Virus record (IMG/VR): IMGVR_UViG_3300011114_000542
Coordinates: 1-50,284 of that record
Strand: one strand, 5' to 3'
Length of the DNA stretch: 50,284 nucleotides
Source of the DNA: a virus
Part shown: in pieces, positions 1 to 6,564 of the stretch
How positions within the stretch are numbered: the stretch's first letter is position 1
Layout: the number at the start of each line of letters is the position of its first letter
The notes under the pieces: model-generated
What the model was told of the DNA's origin: nothing
Databases searched by the model: none
The model's input: the letters and a program-made list of their open reading frames with translations, nothing else
Made by a program: the position numbers and the translations under genes

Positions 1-472
1 CTGCTAGTTTATCCGCCGATGTGTGTTTTATAATATCTAAATACTCAGCGTGTCTTGATGCTCTTGCAAACTTTCTAGGATTACTTGAATATACCATGTA
101 AGGATTTATCATAAATCTGTTCTTACCTTTTATTCTTATTAATAGTCCTTTCTCTACTAAAGATATGAAGGTTGTCCGCGCATTGTCCCTCGAAGTTTTA
201 TACTTCACCTTATTTACTCCGTATATCTCCATAGCTCTATCAGAAGCTCTATCAAACTGTTCTAATAGTGTAGTGGAGTATGTAAATACGTTTACTTGGT
301 CGCTATACCCTACAATCCATGTAAATAAGGCACACTCTGTTGGGTCTAAGTATAAGAATATGTTACACCAATGGCGGGTGAAGGCTTTATTAGTAGAACA
401 ATCCTGCAATTCTTTTTTAGGTAGAAGTTCTTTTAATGTTATAGATTCTATTAGTTTAGTATTTCCTGCCAT
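1..472 (-). CDS. Partial winged-helix protein, possibly RepL-like replication initiator (3' end off window)
   Basis: The minus strand is open from an ATG at 470-472 to the left edge (at least 157 residues), so the C-terminus is missing. The protein starts MAGNTKLIES. Its middle has a helical stretch followed by a segment of the type 'GLLIRIKGKNRFMINPYMV', which resembles the winged-helix wing and 'x-INP-x' signature of plasmid/phage RepL-type replication proteins. I infer a DNA-binding or replication-initiation role from that local similarity only; a MarR-like regulator is the alternative. It is separated by a single base from the stop of the next upstream gene (474-761), so the two are probably co-transcribed. 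Confidence 0.6.
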   Translation of the reverse strand, partial: MAGNTKLIESITLKELLPKKELQDCSTNKAFTRHWCNIFLYLDPTECALFTWIVGYSDQVNVFTYSTTLLEQFDRASDRAMEIYGVNKVKYKTSRDNARTTFISLVEKGLLIRIKGKNRFMINPYMVYSSNPRKFARASRHAEYLDIIKHTSADKLA

Positions 473-473
473 G

Positions 474-761
474 CTACCAAGTAATTCTTAATCCTTTTGT
501 TCTGTTTTTAGGACGGTATCCATTAGTTGTTGCATCCCAAATTCTGGTGACGTTACCATTTTTAACAAAAAATACAGAGTGAATTAGATATGGAAGCCTA
601 ATGCTTGTTATTTTTAGATGAGTTCTATATCCTCCATTATAATCTCTATAAAGTTTATTAGCATTTCTGTTATTATAAAGTTGCTTTATTATTTTTTGGT
701 GGCTAGACTTAATATTTAATTTAGCTATTGCACCACCTTCTATTACTGTGTAGTATATCAT
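474..761 (-). CDS. Hypothetical protein, 95 aa
   Basis: Short basic protein beginning MIYYTVIEGGAIAKL, ending in a TAG stop one base before the next gene starts. It contains many Asn, Lys, Arg and Tyr residues and an alternating polar/hydrophobic pattern suggesting beta strands. I do not recognise a family. A degenerate copy of the 18-bp palindrome described elsewhere (773-790) lies just upstream of its start and may be its control site. No membrane segment or signal peptide is visible. Confidence 0.6.
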   Translation of the reverse strand: MIYYTVIEGGAIAKLNIKSSHQKIIKQLYNNRNANKLYRDYNGGYRTHLKITSIRLPYLIHSVFFVKNGNVTRIWDATTNGYRPKNRTKGLRITW

Positions 762-772
762 TTTCTTATTTA

Positions 773-790
773 TAACTCAAATTTGCATTA
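773..790. repeat. Degenerate copy of the 18-bp palindrome
   Basis: TAACTCAAATTTGCATTA, matching the family consensus TAAYTCAANNTTGARTTA except near the right arm. It sits 12 bp upstream of the minus-strand gene at 474-761. Confidence 0.4.
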
Positions 791-876
791 TTTTATTCAT
801 ATAATTACTATAAACCTATATATTTTGTTTTTAGGGTGGTTTTTACCCATTATTCTTTATTATGCTCAGGGGTGTT

Positions 877-1047
877 TTAGAGTTTAGATTTTATCGTTTG
901 GATTATTAAATATACGTCTTCATATTTAACATATTCCCCACAATCGGACTCAAAATCTTCCATTGATTCATATTTTTCATTATATGTTGCATCATATCTA
1001 GTCAAATCTCTTAATTTTTCTAATAATATCTCTAATTCCTCTTTCAT
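877..1047 (-). CDS. Small acidic hypothetical protein, 56 aa
   Basis: ATG at 1045-1047 and TAA at 877-879 give a protein beginning MKEELEILLEKL. It is rich in Glu, Asp and Tyr and has a predicted N-terminal amphipathic helix and a C-terminal segment ending KSKL. No known family. It lies in the same direction as, and about 20 bp downstream of, the zinc-ribbon gene at 1068-1271, which supports an operon. Acidic small proteins in early phage regions sometimes mimic DNA, but nothing here proves that. Confidence 0.5.
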   Translation of the reverse strand: MKEELEILLEKLRDLTRYDATYNEKYESMEDFESDCGEYVKYEDVYLIIQTIKSKL

Positions 1048-1067
1048 GTTATGCGTTTTTTAATTAT

Positions 1068-1271
1068 TTAAAATAAGCTTTGTTGGTTAATGTCTTTTAC
1101 TTCATTTATCTCAAAATATCTGTACTCTTCTTTATAATAATCTCTAGCAGTATCTTGGCAAGTTGGACACCAATTACATATAAGAGATGTTACATCTTCA
1201 GGTATATCTTCCGTCCGACTGACTTCGTGGACCTTACCACATCCATTACATTTACAGTTTATCCTACTCAT
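1068..1271 (-). CDS. Small zinc-ribbon protein, 67 aa
   Basis: Begins MSRINCKCNGCGKVHEV and carries two Cys pairs, C-x2-C near residues 8-11 and C-x2-C near 35-38 (W-C-P-T-C), the classic layout of a four-cysteine zinc ribbon. The C-terminus is acidic and aromatic. Such proteins are common in phage accessory modules and usually bind nucleic acid or a protein partner; the partner is unknown. Its start overlaps the stop of the upstream gene (1264-1620) by 8 bp, indicating translational coupling. Confidence 0.65.
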   Translation of the reverse strand: MSRINCKCNGCGKVHEVSRTEDIPEDVTSLICNWCPTCQDTARDYYKEEYRYFEINEVKDINQQSLF

Positions 1272-1620
1272 CTATCTTGGTTAAGGTTATTTCAAATTTA
1301 TTTAGGAACTTATCCTTGTCTTTGTTGTATTCTTTTATTAGTTGTCCGATTACTATTAAATCATCCGCCGATGCTGAAGTAATATTTTCTACTACATCCT
1401 TATATTCTCTCATTATATTAACAGTAAACATCTCATCTACTTGGAATATCTTAGGAAGTTCTGTTTTAAGCATCTTTTCTAACTCAGTGGATAGATTACT
1501 CGACAAATGCTTTACCTGTTGTCTATACACTGGCGTATCCTTTAATTCCTCAAGATAATTAGATAGTAACTCGGCACATATTACCGTATTAGTGTAAGTG
1601 AATAGTTGTTTCTCAGTCAT
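1264..1620 (-). CDS. Hypothetical helical protein, 118 aa
   Basis: Begins MTEKQLFTYTNTVICAELL. Almost entirely predicted alpha-helical, with a run of amphipathic helices (for example LKDTPVYRQQVKHLSSNL) typical of small helical bundles. No catalytic motif or membrane segment is visible. I have the impression of similar proteins in Bacteroidota phages but cannot name a family. It overlaps the next gene by 8 bp and starts 2 bp after the previous stop, so it belongs to the 1068-1796 operon. Confidence 0.65.
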   Translation of the reverse strand: MTEKQLFTYTNTVICAELLSNYLEELKDTPVYRQQVKHLSSNLSTELEKMLKTELPKIFQVDEMFTVNIMREYKDVVENITSASADDLIVIGQLIKEYNKDKDKFLNKFEITLTKIDE

Positions 1621-1622
1621 AA

Positions 1623-1796
1623 TTAAATATTAGATTCATCATTAATATCCTCTTTACTGTAATAATCATCAAGAGACTCATACTCACTACTCTCTTCTAA
1701 CCATATCCACAGAATAGGAATAGCTACCATTCCCATTAATAATCCTATTGGCCATATCTGACACAATACTTCCCATATATACATTAGTGTTTCCAT
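1623..1796 (-). CDS. Small single-pass membrane protein, 57 aa
   Basis: ATG at 1794-1796, TAA at 1623-1625. Residues about 8-32 form one long hydrophobic segment rich in Ile, Leu, Met and Trp (WPIGLLMGMVAIPILWIWL), followed by an acidic cytoplasmic-type tail (ESSEYESLDDYYSKED). The topology would fit a small inner-membrane protein such as a holin-like or exclusion protein, but there is no lysis gene nearby to support a lysis role. It is 2 bp upstream of the gene at 1264-1620. Confidence 0.55.
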   Translation of the reverse strand: METLMYIWEVLCQIWPIGLLMGMVAIPILWIWLEESSEYESLDDYYSKEDINDESNI

Positions 1797-1799
1797 CTC

Positions 1800-1934
1800 T
1801 TACTTTTTATGTGTTAATTGTTGGGTTTTAACCTTTACTTCTTTATTTGAAAATGGACTGCAAAAACAAGGGTGTATTGAATTAACACCATAACAAGCAC
1901 ATCCTTTAAATTTAGTTTTCTTATTCTATTTCAT
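1800..1934 (-). pseudogene. Cys-rich mini-ORF interrupted by TAG at codon 3
   Basis: From ATG at 1932-1934 the frame reads Met-Lys-TAG and then stays open for 41 codons encoding a cysteine-rich peptide with the pattern CACYGV...PCFC, ending at a TAA. TAG ends several other genes here normally, so recoding is not implied. It may be a broken gene, use a non-standard start, or be chance. Confidence 0.2.
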
Positions 1935-1968
1935 CTCTACTCGGATTTTTTAAGCTCGTACAAAGCTG

Positions 1969-2208
1969 TTATAAGTTTATAAAAATGTTATATAATTCAT
2001 TTGATTTTAATTTCCTTAAATCTAATCCACCGTAGTTTATCCATATATCATCATAACATTTATAAATCCACAAATGACTAGCTGCCCATTCTGAAAAATT
2101 AATAACGTTTTTAGTTTCTTCATTTATTAATTTTTCTTCTAATTCTTTAGATATAGCTACTCTACATTTTAACCATTCTAAATGTTTTTTCATTGGGGTT
2201 TGTTCCAT
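1969..2208 (-). CDS. Hypothetical protein, 79 aa
   Basis: Begins MEQTPMKKHLEWLKCRV; Met6 is an equally plausible start. Helical and aromatic-rich, with a C-terminal segment LRKLKSNELYNIFINL. No family recognised. It lies 11 bp downstream of the gene at 2220-2690 in the same direction, so it probably shares its transcript. Confidence 0.5.
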   Translation of the reverse strand: MEQTPMKKHLEWLKCRVAISKELEEKLINEETKNVINFSEWAASHLWIYKCYDDIWINYGGLDLRKLKSNELYNIFINL

Positions 2209-2219
2209 GCTATTTGCTT

Positions 2220-2690
2220 TTAAATATTTCGTGTTATTGTGAATTGTTTACATAGTACAAATACTATTTCATTATAATCTAATCCACTATTTTTAAATTC
2301 ATGTAATAAATCATTCATAATATTATCTTGACTTTCAGCAGCCTCATTAGTTTCATCTGATTTGGTGACAATATTAGGCTGTTTAAATTTAACTATCTCC
2401 CTAATTTTTTGACAACAATTTGGATTGAATATACCGCCCTCATTTTCAAAACAATTATCGCATCCAACAACATCAATGTAAATAACACTAGTAACATCTA
2501 TTGGTATACCTACACCAGTTAACATATATACTTCTGATATTACTTTTTTCAACTCACTTTCTGTAATAGAGCAGGGTTGTAAATCGTGTTTCCATTCGTT
2601 TAGACATATTGCATAAAACGCTCTTGTATTGGGTGCAGGCATCTCACTAGTAGCCTTTTTAATCTCGTTGTTTATTAAGTAATATTTCAT
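2220..2690 (-). CDS. Hypothetical protein, 156 aa
   Basis: Begins MKYYLINNEIKKATSEM. It contains a cysteine cluster around residues 77-92 (C-D-N-C ... NP-N-C-C), which could bind a metal, and an acidic linker (SDETNEAAESQDN) before a C-terminal helix. The 4-bp ATGA-type overlap with the upstream gene (2687-2947) indicates coupling. No known function. Confidence 0.6.
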   Translation of the reverse strand: MKYYLINNEIKKATSEMPAPNTRAFYAICLNEWKHDLQPCSITESELKKVISEVYMLTGVGIPIDVTSVIYIDVVGCDNCFENEGGIFNPNCCQKIREIVKFKQPNIVTKSDETNEAAESQDNIMNDLLHEFKNSGLDYNEIVFVLCKQFTITRNI

Positions 2691-2947
2691 AATTCGTGTA
2701 TTTCTTTTTTAACATGATTCCAATAATTAAAATCAGATTGGACTTCCTGAGCATCTAACTTTCTCAAATCACAATGACCTGTAGTTGTTTCTAATGCGGA
2801 AATTATTTCATTTACATTTTCAACAGCTCTTTCTTTTGCCCAAGCATACATTTGTTTACTATTCAAATTTAAACCTGTTAAATAGCCCATTGGCTGATAA
2901 ACTTTATTTACCAACTCTTTAGCTTTACTTTGTGTTTTCTTCTCCAT
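2687..2947 (-). CDS. Conserved Bacteroidota phage/prophage hypothetical, 86 aa
   Basis: Begins MEKKTQSKAKELVNKVY and ends YWNHVKKEIHEL. The pattern 'KAKELV ... A-x-ERAVENVNEIISALE ... FNYWNHVKKEI' matches a small helical protein that I recognise as frequent in Bacteroidota phages and mobile elements; its function is not known to me. It probably forms a two- or three-helix bundle. It is the first gene of the 2220-2947 pair. No GTAACC-type promoter is seen directly upstream, but the perfect palindrome at 3018-3035 lies about 70 bp before its start. Confidence 0.65.
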   Translation of the reverse strand: MEKKTQSKAKELVNKVYQPMGYLTGLNLNSKQMYAWAKERAVENVNEIISALETTTGHCDLRKLDAQEVQSDFNYWNHVKKEIHEL

Positions 2948-3017
2948 GTTAGTCTTGGTTTTTATTTATTAGTTCTGTTATCAAAGATTTTAATTTATCC
3001 GCTGACTCCCTATTTTA

Positions 3018-3035
3018 TAACTCAAAGTTGAGTTA
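3018..3035. repeat. Perfect 18-bp palindrome TAACTCAAAGTTGAGTTA
   Basis: Two 8-bp arms (TAACTCAA / TTGAGTTA) around a 2-bp centre. It overlaps the stop codon of the small gene at 3033-3203. It is the most symmetrical member of the repeat family TAAYTCAANNTTGARTTA. Confidence 0.8.
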
Positions 3036-3203
3036 AATTGTGGGTTCTTTTGAAGTTGGAACCATCTCTACGATAATATAAGTATTGCACACGTTACGTA
3101 GATAATTAGCTACATCACATAATTGATGAGTTCCTGGAAATATTAATTCATGTGTTTGGTCAAATGCCTTGAATATTACTTTTATTGATTTATTTGCTCC
3201 CAT
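3033..3203 (-). CDS. Small hypothetical protein, 56 aa
   Basis: ATG at 3201-3203, TAA at 3033-3035. The protein begins MGANKSIKVIFKAFDQTHELIF and alternates strand-like and helix-like segments. A GTAACC-N13-AAACGT promoter at 3213-3237 lies just upstream, with the usual short distance to the start, which is the main support for this being a real gene. No family recognised. Confidence 0.6.
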   Translation of the reverse strand: MGANKSIKVIFKAFDQTHELIFPGTHQLCDVANYLRNVCNTYIIVEMVPTSKEPTI

Positions 3204-3212
3204 AGTTGTTAT

Positions 3213-3237
3213 ACGTTTTATTTATTTGTAAGGTTAC
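3213..3237 (-). promoter_or_regulatory. GTAACC-N13-AAACGT promoter
   Basis: On the minus strand GTAACC (3232-3237) is followed after 13 bases by AAACGT (3213-3218), about 10 bp before the ATG at 3203. The upstream box lies inside the end of the gene at 3218-3367. Confidence 0.6.
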
Positions 3238-3367
3238 GATTTATATATTCTTTTCCGAAATAACTTTTATCGAATATTTCTTTGTTTTTCTTTTGTACAT
3301 CGCGCGGATGTAATTTCTTACCTCTTAACTTCTTTATTGCTGTTATCTCACTCTGTGTATGTTTCAT
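3218..3367 (-). CDS. Small basic hypothetical protein, 49 aa
   Basis: ATG at 3365-3367 overlaps the TGA of the preceding gene in an ATGA arrangement; TAA at 3218-3220. The peptide begins MKHTQSEITAIKKLRGKKLH and is strongly basic, suggesting nucleic-acid binding. The end of the gene contains the promoter of the next gene. No family recognised. Confidence 0.5.
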   Translation of the reverse strand: MKHTQSEITAIKKLRGKKLHPRDVQKKNKEIFDKSYFGKEYINRNLTNK

Positions 3368-3663
3368 ACTAAATCACTTGTTTTAACTCCCGCTTTAATC
3401 ATTTGGTCAATAGAAGCTGTATAGATTGTTTTTAATGTAGATATTTTATAGCTAGTAACGTGAAACATTACTTTCTTTCCAAACATACTTCTTATTGTTT
3501 TAAAATTAGAATAACCTTCACTTTTAATAGGAACTACTGAAAATCTATATATTACTACTATTCCATTTTTAAATACGTGGACTATCATTTTAGTAGTATT
3601 ACCATTCATGTCTTTATTTTCAAAAGAAAATTCACTTATTAGTTTATCGTTTTTCATTTCCAT
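3364..3663 (-). CDS. Hypothetical protein, 99 aa
   Basis: Begins MEMKNDKLISEFSFENKD (Met3 is an alternative start) and is predicted to be mostly beta strand up to about residue 75, with a C-terminal helix. It is driven by a GTAACC-N13-TAACGT promoter at 3697-3721 and is coupled by ATGA overlap to the next gene. No recognisable family. Confidence 0.65.
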   Translation of the reverse strand: MEMKNDKLISEFSFENKDMNGNTTKMIVHVFKNGIVVIYRFSVVPIKSEGYSNFKTIRSMFGKKVMFHVTSYKISTLKTIYTASIDQMIKAGVKTSDLV

Positions 3664-3696
3664 AGTCGGCTGATGTTTTAAATTTTAATAGTTTAT

Positions 3697-3721
3697 ACGT
3701 TACTTATTTAATAAAGGTTAC
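3697..3721 (-). promoter_or_regulatory. GTAACC-N13-TAACGT promoter
   Basis: Minus-strand GTAACC (3716-3721) and TAACGT (3697-3702) separated by 13 bases, followed by ATAAAC. The upstream box contains the TAA stop of the preceding YopX gene. Confidence 0.65.
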
Positions 3722-4125
3722 ACTAATAAATTAGGATTCTCAAAAACATTTCCTGCAACCTCTGATTCATCCCACATTAAACTACCTAATATAAGAGACT
3801 TATCTTCTCCTCCTTTATAAACAGCTTTAAATCTAGCTTGTATAAATTCAATCACATAATAATTACCATCTCTAATAATTATATCTCCTTCATAGATTTC
3901 TTTTCCATTCTTATCTTTTAATCCTGTGAATTGCATTAAAATAGGTTCTTCAAAATCAGATTCATCAATCCAACTTCTTTCTTCATCAGTAAATAATAAA
4001 GTTCGTCCTTCATCTATCGTTTGTTGGAAACTTAAATAAATCATTTTCGGCGGAGTTGTATCAGCATAAAATCTCCCTTCTCTTACTTTATACCAATTTC
4101 TAAACTTTATCTCTCTTGTTTTCAT
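3718..4125 (-). CDS. YopX family protein
   Basis: 135 residues, the usual size of the YopX family found in phages of low-GC hosts and Bacteroidota. It shows the family layout: N-terminal MKTREIKFRNWYK, a central MQFTGLKDKNGKEIYEGDII block (residues about 84-103), and a C-terminal 'EVAGNVFENPNLL' motif. The molecular role of YopX proteins is unknown; they are small beta-rich accessory proteins. The gene has its own GTAACC-type promoter upstream (4137-4161), and its stop codon is reused in the promoter of the next gene. Confidence 0.85.
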   Translation of the reverse strand: MKTREIKFRNWYKVREGRFYADTTPPKMIYLSFQQTIDEGRTLLFTDEERSWIDESDFEEPILMQFTGLKDKNGKEIYEGDIIIRDGNYYVIEFIQARFKAVYKGGEDKSLILGSLMWDESEVAGNVFENPNLLV

Positions 4126-4136
4126 AATTAACTTAT

Positions 4137-4161
4137 ACTATGTTTCTTTAAATAAGGTTAC
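4137..4161 (-). promoter_or_regulatory. GTAACC-N13-CATAGT promoter (weaker second box)
   Basis: Minus-strand GTAACC (4156-4161) with a less conserved second box CATAGT (4137-4142) at the standard 13-base spacing, 11 bp before the YopX gene. Confidence 0.5.
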
Positions 4162-4163
4162 AA

Positions 4164-4823
4164 CTATTTACCAAAACTTATTTTATTTTTAAATTTAGCT
4201 TTATCCGAGTTTTTATAAGTCACTTTTCTAATTATATTATATTGAGGATTTAATTCATCCATATATTTTTGCTCAAGTTTATACAAATCGTTTCTGCTAA
4301 CTAAAGAACTAACTCTCTCAACCACCTTAAAAATAAAATTTTCGTCACCATATAAATCAAAATCCGCCTGCAAAAATTTATTAAAATGTCTTTCAAATTT
4401 TAATTCAAATCGGTGGATAATTCTTCTTTTAATCAAGTCGTTTGTGCTGCCTATATAAAACTTACCATTAGCCTTACAAGTTATCTTATAAACACATGAA
4501 ATCACTTCATTATCTTCTTTAAATACTCTTCTTTTAAAGTCCTCATAATCATCACTTGTAATAAAACTTCTTTCAAAAATTTCATGTATAATTTCCTTAT
4601 TAAATATGTTTCCATACATCACGCTTTGTAGAATATGAGATAAATTATAAATTAAATCATAATATCCTAATTCAGCATAAACAGGAATAAGTTTAGATAT
4701 ATTGCTTATTATTTCATCTCTTGTATAATTAGCTTTTATAAAATCGTTCATGTGGTCATCAATAAAGAACTCGCGAGAATTAATATAATGATGGTTGTTT
4801 AAGTATTTTTCTAGTTTTTCCAT
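4164..4823 (-). CDS. GIY-YIG endonuclease-domain protein with unknown N-terminal domain
   Basis: 219 residues. The C-terminal half carries a GIY-YIG nuclease domain: VYKIT (111-115), YIGST (123-127), Arg-rich helix IKRRIIHRFE (131-140) holding the likely catalytic Arg, and the conserved Glu in KLEQKY (E184). The N-terminal 108 residues are helical and unfamiliar. This layout, with the nuclease domain C-terminal, differs from the homing nucleases at 25535 and 27581, where it is N-terminal. It could be a free-standing mobile endonuclease or a nuclease of phage metabolism. It is the first gene leftwards of the large gene-free region, so its promoter must lie within 4824-5300. Confidence 0.8.
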   Translation of the reverse strand: MEKLEKYLNNHHYINSREFFIDDHMNDFIKANYTRDEIISNISKLIPVYAELGYYDLIYNLSHILQSVMYGNIFNKEIIHEIFERSFITSDDYEDFKRRVFKEDNEVISCVYKITCKANGKFYIGSTNDLIKRRIIHRFELKFERHFNKFLQADFDLYGDENFIFKVVERVSSLVSRNDLYKLEQKYMDELNPQYNIIRKVTYKNSDKAKFKNKISFGK

Positions 4824-5225
4824 TTTGTTATGTTTGTTTATTTTTCGTTTGGTACTAACTTGCTTAGTGCTTAGATTCTGAGCCGAGAATCGGTAAAGGC
4901 AGGTGTTTGAATTAACTAACTACCTACCCTTACCAAACTTGCTTGAGTGTTGAGTTCGTCGCGTCGTTATCGGCTGAAATCGGAAAGTGTTTTACATCCA
5001 GCATTTCATTTAAAAAGGTGAGTTTATTTATATCGTCGGGTCGCAAATTACACTATATCTACCCTCACCACCTGCCTTACAAAACGAGGGATACGCCGAC
5101 ATCAAGTCTATTTCACACATGAGAAGCTATGTTTTAAGGTCTTTTGTGTAATAGCGCCACGACCACTTATGTAGTGGAGGGTTATCTATCATATATTTTT
5201 TTATTTCTCATAACATTTAAAAACA

Positions 5226-5322
5226 AAAAGCCTCCCATGATTTAACGTGGAAGGCATATTAGGAGGCTTTTCATCAAACTTTCGTTTGAAAATCTTTTTA
5301 AATTGTTTTTAATGCCTTCCAC
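5226..5322. ncRNA. Putative H-type pseudoknot / alternating hairpins
   Basis: AAAAGCCTCC (5226-5235) is complementary to GGAGGCTTTT (5262-5271). GTGGAAGGCAT (5247-5257), inside that hairpin loop, is complementary to ATGCCTTCCAC (5312-5322) beyond it. A small hairpin TCAAAC/GTTTGA (5274-5289) lies in the intervening loop. The interleaved order of the arms defines a pseudoknot or two mutually exclusive structures. The strand is not certain; the terminator at 5473 suggests plus. Confidence 0.5.
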
Positions 5323-5377
5323 AGCACTGCCTCAAAATTACAAATAATTTCTTTACTTGCAAATAATTTTCAAAAAA

Positions 5378-5395
5378 TAATTCAAATTTGAGTTA
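5378..5395. repeat. 18-bp palindrome TAATTCAAATTTGAGTTA
   Basis: Member of the family TAAYTCAANNTTGARTTA, located in the gene-free region about 110 bp upstream of the promoter for 5552-5974. Confidence 0.7.
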
Positions 5396-5472
5396 AAAAT
5401 ATTAAATTTACACCAGCTTTCAAATTTGTGTGTTACTAATTTCAAAGATTATTTCTTGTTTTTGTCCAGCAG

Positions 5473-5504
5473 AACTCTCGGTAATTCGGGAGTTTTGTTT
5501 TTTT
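5473..5504 (+). terminator. Rho-independent terminator
   Basis: Eight-bp stem (5473-5480 with 5487-5494, one G-T pair), six-base loop, then TTGTTTTTTT. It ends exactly where the next promoter (5505) begins and must terminate a plus-strand transcript from the gene-free region. Confidence 0.7.
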
Positions 5505-5529
5505 GTAACCTTTTTAATTTATTTACGTT
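5505..5529 (+). promoter_or_regulatory. GTAACC-N13-TACGTT promoter
   Basis: GTAACC (5505-5510) and TACGTT (5524-5529) with 13-base spacing, 22 bp before the ATG of the SEC-C gene. This is one of the best matches to the consensus. Confidence 0.75.
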
Positions 5530-5551
5530 TAACTATTAAAATTATATAATT

Positions 5552-5974
5552 ATGGAAAACAAAGGATTATATTTAGGGTTATGCAATTTAAGCTCTTGTA
5601 AAACTGAAAAGACTGCTACACACTATAATTACGGTAATTCAAAGTACTATTGTAAAGAATGCGCCGAAAGATTAAATGCCGATGAGTATAATAAACGTGA
5701 TGCAATGCGGATGTTTGGACATGATTTATGTATTGAAGAATCGTTAAGACCTAAACCATTAAATGAAATAGTGGAACAAGGTAATAAGGTTTATATGATT
5801 GAAAACATTAATGATGAATATTTATTTGACAGAAGTTATATGTACGATAAACCTACTAAAAAACAAATGAATCAAGTGGTAGTTTCTGTACGCACAGAAC
5901 CTAAATATCAAAACAACGAACCTTGCCCCTGCGGAAGTGGAAATAAATATAAAAAATGTTGTAAGAAAGTGTAA
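5552..5974 (+). CDS. SEC-C motif zinc-binding protein, 140 aa
   Basis: The last ~18 residues (EPCPCGSGNKYKKCC) form a SEC-C zinc-binding motif, as at the SecA C-terminus and in many stand-alone proteins. The N-terminus has a second cysteine set (C11, C16, then Y-C-K-E-C near residues 34-37) that could form another zinc finger. The protein probably binds a partner or nucleic acid through zinc fingers; there is no enzyme motif. It has its own promoter, and its stop TAA is built into the promoter of the following DGR target gene. It is the first gene of the rightward early block. Confidence 0.8.
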   Translation: MENKGLYLGLCNLSSCKTEKTATHYNYGNSKYYCKECAERLNADEYNKRDAMRMFGHDLCIEESLRPKPLNEIVEQGNKVYMIENINDEYLFDRSYMYDKPTKKQMNQVVVSVRTEPKYQNNEPCPCGSGNKYKKCCKKV

Positions 5975-5995
5975 CCTTTATTTTTTATTTACGTT
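5971..5995 (+). promoter_or_regulatory. GTAACC-N13-TACGTT promoter of DGR target 1
   Basis: GTAACC (5971-5976) contains the TAA stop of the previous gene; TACGTT is at 5990-5995 and the ATG follows 28 bp later after an A-rich leader. Confidence 0.75.
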
Positions 5996-6023
5996 AAACA
6001 GTATAAATCAAAACAAAACTATT

Positions 6024-6458
6024 ATGAAAGAAATGAAAATCAAAGTTGACGGAATTGAAATCGAGTTAACTAAAGAACAAATCGAAAAGATTAATAAATC
6101 CAAATCTGTTACAGATAGAATTAAAACTTTTGAGGATGTATTAGAAGATAATAACATCTCTGAACTAGACTTTAAAGCATCTTGTAAAGGATTAGATGAA
6201 GATGAAATTGCTTATAAACAAGTTAAGCTAATCATTAAATCTTTAAATGAAGGTTGGGAACCTAATTGGAATAAAGGTAATGAATATAAATATTACCCAT
6301 ATTTCGATATGAGGGACAGTGGCGGTTTTTCTCACTCGGGTTGCACTGTGTGGGGTACTGGGACGGACGGCGGTTCTCGCTTTTGCTTTAAATCAAGAGA
6401 ATTATCTAATTATGCAGGAGGAACATTTTTAGATATTTATAAAAAATTTATAAAGTAA
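6024..6458 (+). CDS. DGR variable protein 1 (VR1 at its C-terminal part), 144 aa
   Basis: Start chosen at ATG 6024, which follows an A-rich leader and a promoter; an upstream GTG-type extension would overlap the previous gene. The N-terminal half is helical (KSVTDRIKTFEDVLED), followed by 'NEGWEPNWNKGNEYKYYPYF' and the variable segment at residues 99-121 (SGGFSHSGCTVWGTGTDGGS...), then a constant 'FKSRELSNYAG' tail. The variable part differs from the template repeat only at template adenines. It is paralogous to the protein at 7664-8128. The ligand is unknown; the gene is not in the virion module, so a role in host recognition cannot be assumed. The fold around the VR is probably a compact beta domain, possibly C-type-lectin-like, but I cannot show this. 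Confidence 0.85.
   Translation: MKEMKIKVDGIEIELTKEQIEKINKSKSVTDRIKTFEDVLEDNNISELDFKASCKGLDEDEIAYKQVKLIIKSLNEGWEPNWNKGNEYKYYPYFDMRDSGGFSHSGCTVWGTGTDGGSRFCFKSRELSNYAGGTFLDIYKKFIK
6318..6386 (+). repeat. DGR variable repeat VR1
   Basis: 69 bp aligned without gaps to TR (6496-6564). I count 17 differences and all 17 lie at adenines of the TR. Flanks outside 6318-6386 do not match TR. Confidence 0.9.
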
Positions 6459-6495
6459 ATAATATTGAGGTTGTACAAAGAATGAATTGTAAAAT

Positions 6496-6564
6496 AGTGG
6501 CAGTTTTTCTAACTCGAATTACAATGAATGGAATACTGAAACGAACAGCAGTTCTCACTTATGC
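6496..6564 (+). repeat. DGR template repeat TR
   Basis: Non-coding 69-bp segment between VR1 gene and reverse transcriptase. Read in the VR phase it is rich in AAC/AAT codons (N-S-N-Y-N-E-W-N-T-E-T-N), the usual template design, and is preceded in phase by a TAA stop. It is homologous to both VRs from AGTGGC to TGC; downstream of TGC it diverges from them. Confidence 0.9.

Larger units (their letters stand above)
4824..5471. other. Gene-free divergent region with extensive inverted repeats
   Basis: No convincing reading frame on either strand. It separates leftward and rightward genes and contains many complementary segments. AAGGCAGGTG (4896-4905) pairs with CACCTGCCTT (5069-5078); GATTCT/AGAATC form a small hairpin near 4873-4890; and near-repeats of AACTTGCTT-AGTG/GAGTG occur around 4858 and 4938. 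Local GC is higher than in surrounding intergenic DNA. It could be a replication origin, a structured non-coding RNA, or both. A plus-strand terminator follows at 5473-5504 although no protein gene precedes it, which favours a plus-strand RNA. Confidence 0.5.

Noticed and set aside
165-491. Plus-strand open frame of 108 codons at the left edge
   Set aside because: It lies antisense to a longer minus-strand frame (1-472) that has protein-like composition and runs in the direction of its neighbours.
5937-6023. Upstream extension of DGR target 1 to a start at 5937
   Set aside because: It would overlap the SEC-C gene and include its own promoter; ATG 6024 with an A-rich leader is better.
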